DNA from: Stichopus chloronotus
Taxonomy: Eukaryota > Echinodermata > Holothuroidea > Aspidochirotida > Stichopodidae
Direction of reading: 5' to 3'
Length of the DNA stretch: 64,000 nt
Assembly (NCBI GenBank): GCA_021234535.1
Contig: CM037850.1
Span: 16,353,990 to 16,417,989 of the forward strand
Shown here: piece by piece, positions 60,206 to 64,000 of the stretch
How positions within the stretch are numbered: position 1 is the first letter of the stretch
How the letters are laid out: each line of letters opens with the position of its first letter
Made by a program: the position numbers and the translations under genes
The notes under the pieces: generated by a model
Database searches by the model: none
Told to the model about the DNA's origin: nothing
Seen by the model: only the letters and a program-made list of their open reading frames with translations

Positions 60206-63200
60206 GTAATTGAACAAAAACAGGGGAAATGGTGACACTGAAAGACTGTTCTTTGGATCATATCATCAGAGAGCAAGAGTAATGACCCGAAGGGTCAAGT
60301 GGGGATGACAAGGTCATTGTTCAGTTATAAACTCTTGTTAATGGTGGTTTGATACACCTGAACTCTTGAACTCTTGAGCAGTTCGGTAATCACCGGTGGT
60401 AATAAGACTACCTCCATCTCCCCCTTGGCGCCGAGATTGCCGACTCACTCGACAGGAGTTTTCTCACAGCAAATTAGATTTGCGTCGTATGTTGGTATGT
60501 TGACACTGCTCTCGATCGCTCCTCGCCGAGTGATGTGCAGGTCGTTTCATGGTATCTAAAATGTCAACAACTGTTCCAACAGAGATTGGATCACTTTGGT
60601 TGAATCCTTTGCTCTGGGAGAGCTGATATCTCTGTTCTCACTAATCTCAATCAGCCAATCATGTTGTTTCTAAGTAAAATGGTAGCATGTAAACAGAAGC
60701 TACATTGCGTCTTTTTGGTTCGTTGTTGGACATGTCGTTTCCCGCGGGCTTCTTGTGTCAGTTAAGATTCTCTGCGTCAGATCTCTTGTTTATTATAAAA
60801 CTTTTAAATGTTTGCCATGTTGTTAAGATGTTGCCATGAGTTAAAAGAAAAGCAGGACACACAAAATACAAAAAGTGATGAGACATAGTCAACACATTAC
60901 AGTTCGGCTCCATCAGCTTGATCAGCTGGGGTACTGTTATTCTGGCCTGCTGGACCTTCAGTTTATTCTCTCTGCTTACTGCTTGCAAGATCAAACCTAC
61001 GTCAATAGAGATCTTGTGATCGCGAATCATATGACATCATCGCCATGACGGCAGGAGGAACTCAAGAGATGTCATATGACAACTGTTAAAAGTTTCTCAG
61101 TCGCAACTTGACCTGTGCTAAGAACCAAGAAAAGAGGACTCACATAGCATATGGTTCTGTTTCGTGGAAGAAATATCCTTAGTTGAAATAGGGATGGTTG
61201 GTAAAATGGTGCGATCTGTTATCAAGTGCTGTTATGGCAGAAGGGAATTGTACATCAAGTAATAATGCTGTGATGGAATCCACTCGCCAAAACAGATGTG
61301 ATTACTCCACTTTCAACTTTGAACTCAGGCATTAAAACAAGTTCGATATTGCTCAAAAATTTGTCTTGTTGATAAACATAGTCCTGGTCAGACATTCAAG
61401 GTAATACATGGAAAAAGTGTAATACCTGATGTGTTACGTGCCACAACTCAACCCACCTATTGCCTTTTATTTGTCAAAGTGATCTACTGGAAGTTTGAAG
61501 ATTGCCTGCTTATGTATTTTCCCATTTTTAGAACATTCATGGAAGTCTGTTTCTGTGATACATTGTTTTGTTTTGTCTTTTTGTGAAGATGAATGAGCTT
61601 TCCACTTCTTTTGAATACTCTTTTAGGTGCTGCCTACCAGTCACTTTTAAGTGAAAGAGGAACAATTACTACACTGCTTAGAAGTAACTGATGAACCGCG
61701 CTCCCGTTTTTCGCAATCCAAAGCAGGATTAGCACAGCAAATCTTTTCTTCCACGAGCGGGCTCCGTGCAAAAGTCTCAGGGATTTACTGTTGCCTTAGA
61801 TCTGTGGTTTTCAGCAGGCCTGCCTGCCTATTGTTGCTGTGGTCTTCATAATCTCATCGATTGAGTTATGAATGAAACCTAAGTACAAGGAACATCTACA
61901 GCAGCAGAGTAACCAAAAAGTTAAAGCACAGATATAGGAGACAGTGAAAGTTAAAATTTTAAAACACAAAATTGCTTATAACCAGAAAACAGAGGGAGAT
62001 ACAGACTTTTTCTTTTCACCGAGGGGATTTCAAAAAGTATTCAAGTAAGATCTTTCATGCTGTGCAACTTCTGTGTTAGTCAGAATTTATGACCGAGTTC
62101 CGATGATGTGTACCAGTATGCAGTACAATATGCAATTTTGTGTAGCATTTTTTGCACATGCAACATTAGGATTTCCACTTATTTTGCTACAAAATACCCA
62201 AGAAAACTGAAAGCTGCTATGCAAATGTTGAGAAGTAAATTATTACCTGCCGGGGCTATTATGATAAATGGGGAACATTGTGTAACAAAGACTGATCAGC
62301 AGCAGTTCAGCTAGTATATAAATACCACTGACTTTGTGCTCCATCAAGAAGCAATTTTCAAACATTTAAAACTTCCAGTTAAACATAGTTTCCAAGCAAC
62401 ATGAATTCCGCAATTCAGACCTAGCCCTTGTAGCATATTTAAGCATCTACTTCTTACAAGCGATAACAAATATCATCATACGTATCCCCAACTTGTAGTC
62501 ATTATCCACCTTAAGGTAACCAAAAAAAAAAAAAAAAGAGAGTGTTCTGAATAAGATGAAAGGTGGGTGCAGAAAACCAGTATATCTGTTTTTGTTGCTC
62601 CATTATCAAGACTAGGCCGACTGATCAGCTACTATGGAACATTATACATTATTATTTTCTCATACCCACCCTCACAAATGTTTCTTTGCGCACGTTTTTT
62701 TGTACGCAATGTTGTGTACCATTACATCGAAATGTGCCCATGCACAGTGCGTTGCTGCAATAAGTAGGAATCTGTGATGTCATTGTTAGTTGTACGTTAT
62801 AGGAAGATCTGCTGAGCACTGTACGCACAAAAGTGCAAGGAACAAGAAACAGTGGTCTAACTATGCCAGAATTTAGTTAAAATTCAGTTTCGAAAGAAAA
62901 AAAAATTTTAAGTTTGCTGTTTACTTTGTGTTCAGCTGAAGAGATGTTCCATTATTGTTGATGAGACTTGACATAACGGTACTGTGGATAGCTGTTGACT
63001 ATATTGTAAGTGAGTGCAGTAGGCAGCACAATAGATAGGCAGAGTCAGTGGTGACTTCCCTCCTTTGAATTGACGATTGCCCTGCGTGTGTTGCTGGTTT
63101 ATTCGCGGGACTATTGTTTCCCTGCATTTGGAGCGGATTAACACAGGCTCCTTGGTCACTTTTAAGCAGTACTGCATAGGTGACATTTGAGACTGTGGGC

Positions 63201-64000
63201 ATGTACAGTAGTATAGCAACTCAATCAGAATGACTTACCATAATCATACACTGGCAGCATTACTTTCTGAGATTTGACACCTGAACCAAACTATTGCTTG
63301 CAAATTTCTCAGCAAGGTTGGATAAGACATGATAGAAAGTAGAAACTCTAGTCTTTTAGGCACAAAAGATATTCAGTGGTAGACAAACTGGTATACAATA
63401 TTTAAAGGAGCTATAAACAACTGACAGAAAGGAAAGACTTAATTCAGTAACGCAAAAAGGAAGCAAACTTTTGAATGATCTTTCATCAGTGTTTTTTCTC
63501 TGTTGCAAATTCCTCAGGTTATAGGACTTCCTACTGTTAAAATTCATTTCATGCACGACAAGACTGGTTTGACTGTTTAATTTTATGAGATACTGTATTG
63601 TACACTTCCGTTTATTTTCAGAGTGAAGGTGGTTTTAGTCATAAGTTTAAATGCAGTAAATAAACTGAGCATGATTTACAATAATAACATGATAATAAGA
63701 AAAGGCAAAAACAGCAAAAGGCAATTTTTATTTTTGCTTCGGTTTGGCAGTGTGATGGATTTCATTTATAACATAGACTTACTGGGGAATCAAGTCACCT
63801 GTTGATGGTAGTGTTTGCGGGATGGATTTTCATTACTCAATTGGAGAAAGCTCCATAGAAGAATGTGTGAAGTCTATTCCCACAGTTGCTTGCCCTACTT
63901 TTGGTGCTTGCCTGTCAGTTGTGCCTCTTGTAAAGATAAATGGGTTTCGAATATATTTACACCTTGAAGAAATCACCCTCATCGTATTTTACTCGTTCAG
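60206..64000 (+). other. Intron of the Bak-like gene, running off the window
   Basis: No BH1 (NWGR-like) or BH2 coding segment was found on the plus strand, so the next exon appears to lie beyond 64000. Open frames of up to 95 codons on both strands are unrecognised. A poly-A run lies at 62522-62536. Confidence 0.55.

Noticed and set aside
60206..64000. Search for the BH1 exon of the Bak-like gene
   Set aside because: No plus-strand segment reading like NWGR in a plausible acceptor-donor frame was seen; small look-alikes such as 62240-62310 lack the motif.

Overview
This window looks like AT-rich nuclear DNA from an invertebrate animal. Introns are long, most open frames are under 120 codons, and no operons, Shine-Dalgarno spacing or phage genes are visible. 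The best guess is an invertebrate deuterostome, possibly an echinoderm such as a sea cucumber. This rests on a spliced Bak-like Bcl-2 family gene, the transposon content, long poly-C/poly-G runs, and abundant TACTGTA/TACAGTA and TAGGCCTA words. The taxon is an inference; most of the window is intergenic, intronic or transposon-derived.

Layout. From 1 to 4.8 kb there is a decayed, internally deleted non-LTR retrotransposon on the minus strand, at about 1838-4740, with ORF1, endonuclease, the reverse-transcriptase FADD motif and a 3' tail. From 5.9 to 6.6 kb there is a long GAT-rich array. From 7 to 17.9 kb there is no recognisable gene, but two copies of a short TTAA-flanked inverted-repeat element (family A), poly-C runs and GC-richer degenerate repeats. 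From 17.9 to 19.2 kb there is a diverged tandem duplication. From 22.2 to 23.5 kb a tandem repeat of roughly 117-154 bp units is split by a TTAA-flanked element (family B). Further family A and B copies lie at 28.6 and 30.4 kb. From 39.0 to 44.1 kb three DNA transposon-like insertions lie close together: family C, a 2.5 kb element between 12-bp direct repeats, and a 1.13 kb element with perfect 35-bp inverted repeats. At 49.3-50.7 kb two minisatellites lie side by side, the second split by another family B copy. A last family A copy is at 54.9 kb.

Genes. The one gene recognised with confidence is on the plus strand at the right end. Two phase-compatible exons (58047-58185 and 60068-60205) encode helix alpha-1, the BH3 region and the following helices of a Bak-like apoptosis regulator. 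The exons with the BH1 and BH2 motifs must lie beyond 64000. A possible first coding exon sits 11.4 kb upstream at 46552-46590. A second probable gene end, with a good acceptor and natural-looking codon use but no recognised family, is on the minus strand at 45894-46195. Other candidate exons are weak and marked so.

No CRISPR array, rRNA or convincing tRNA was seen. The notable feature is a set of apparently non-autonomous DNA transposons. Three unrelated-looking families share TTAA at their ends, and in two cases the pre-insertion tandem-repeat unit can be read across the junction.
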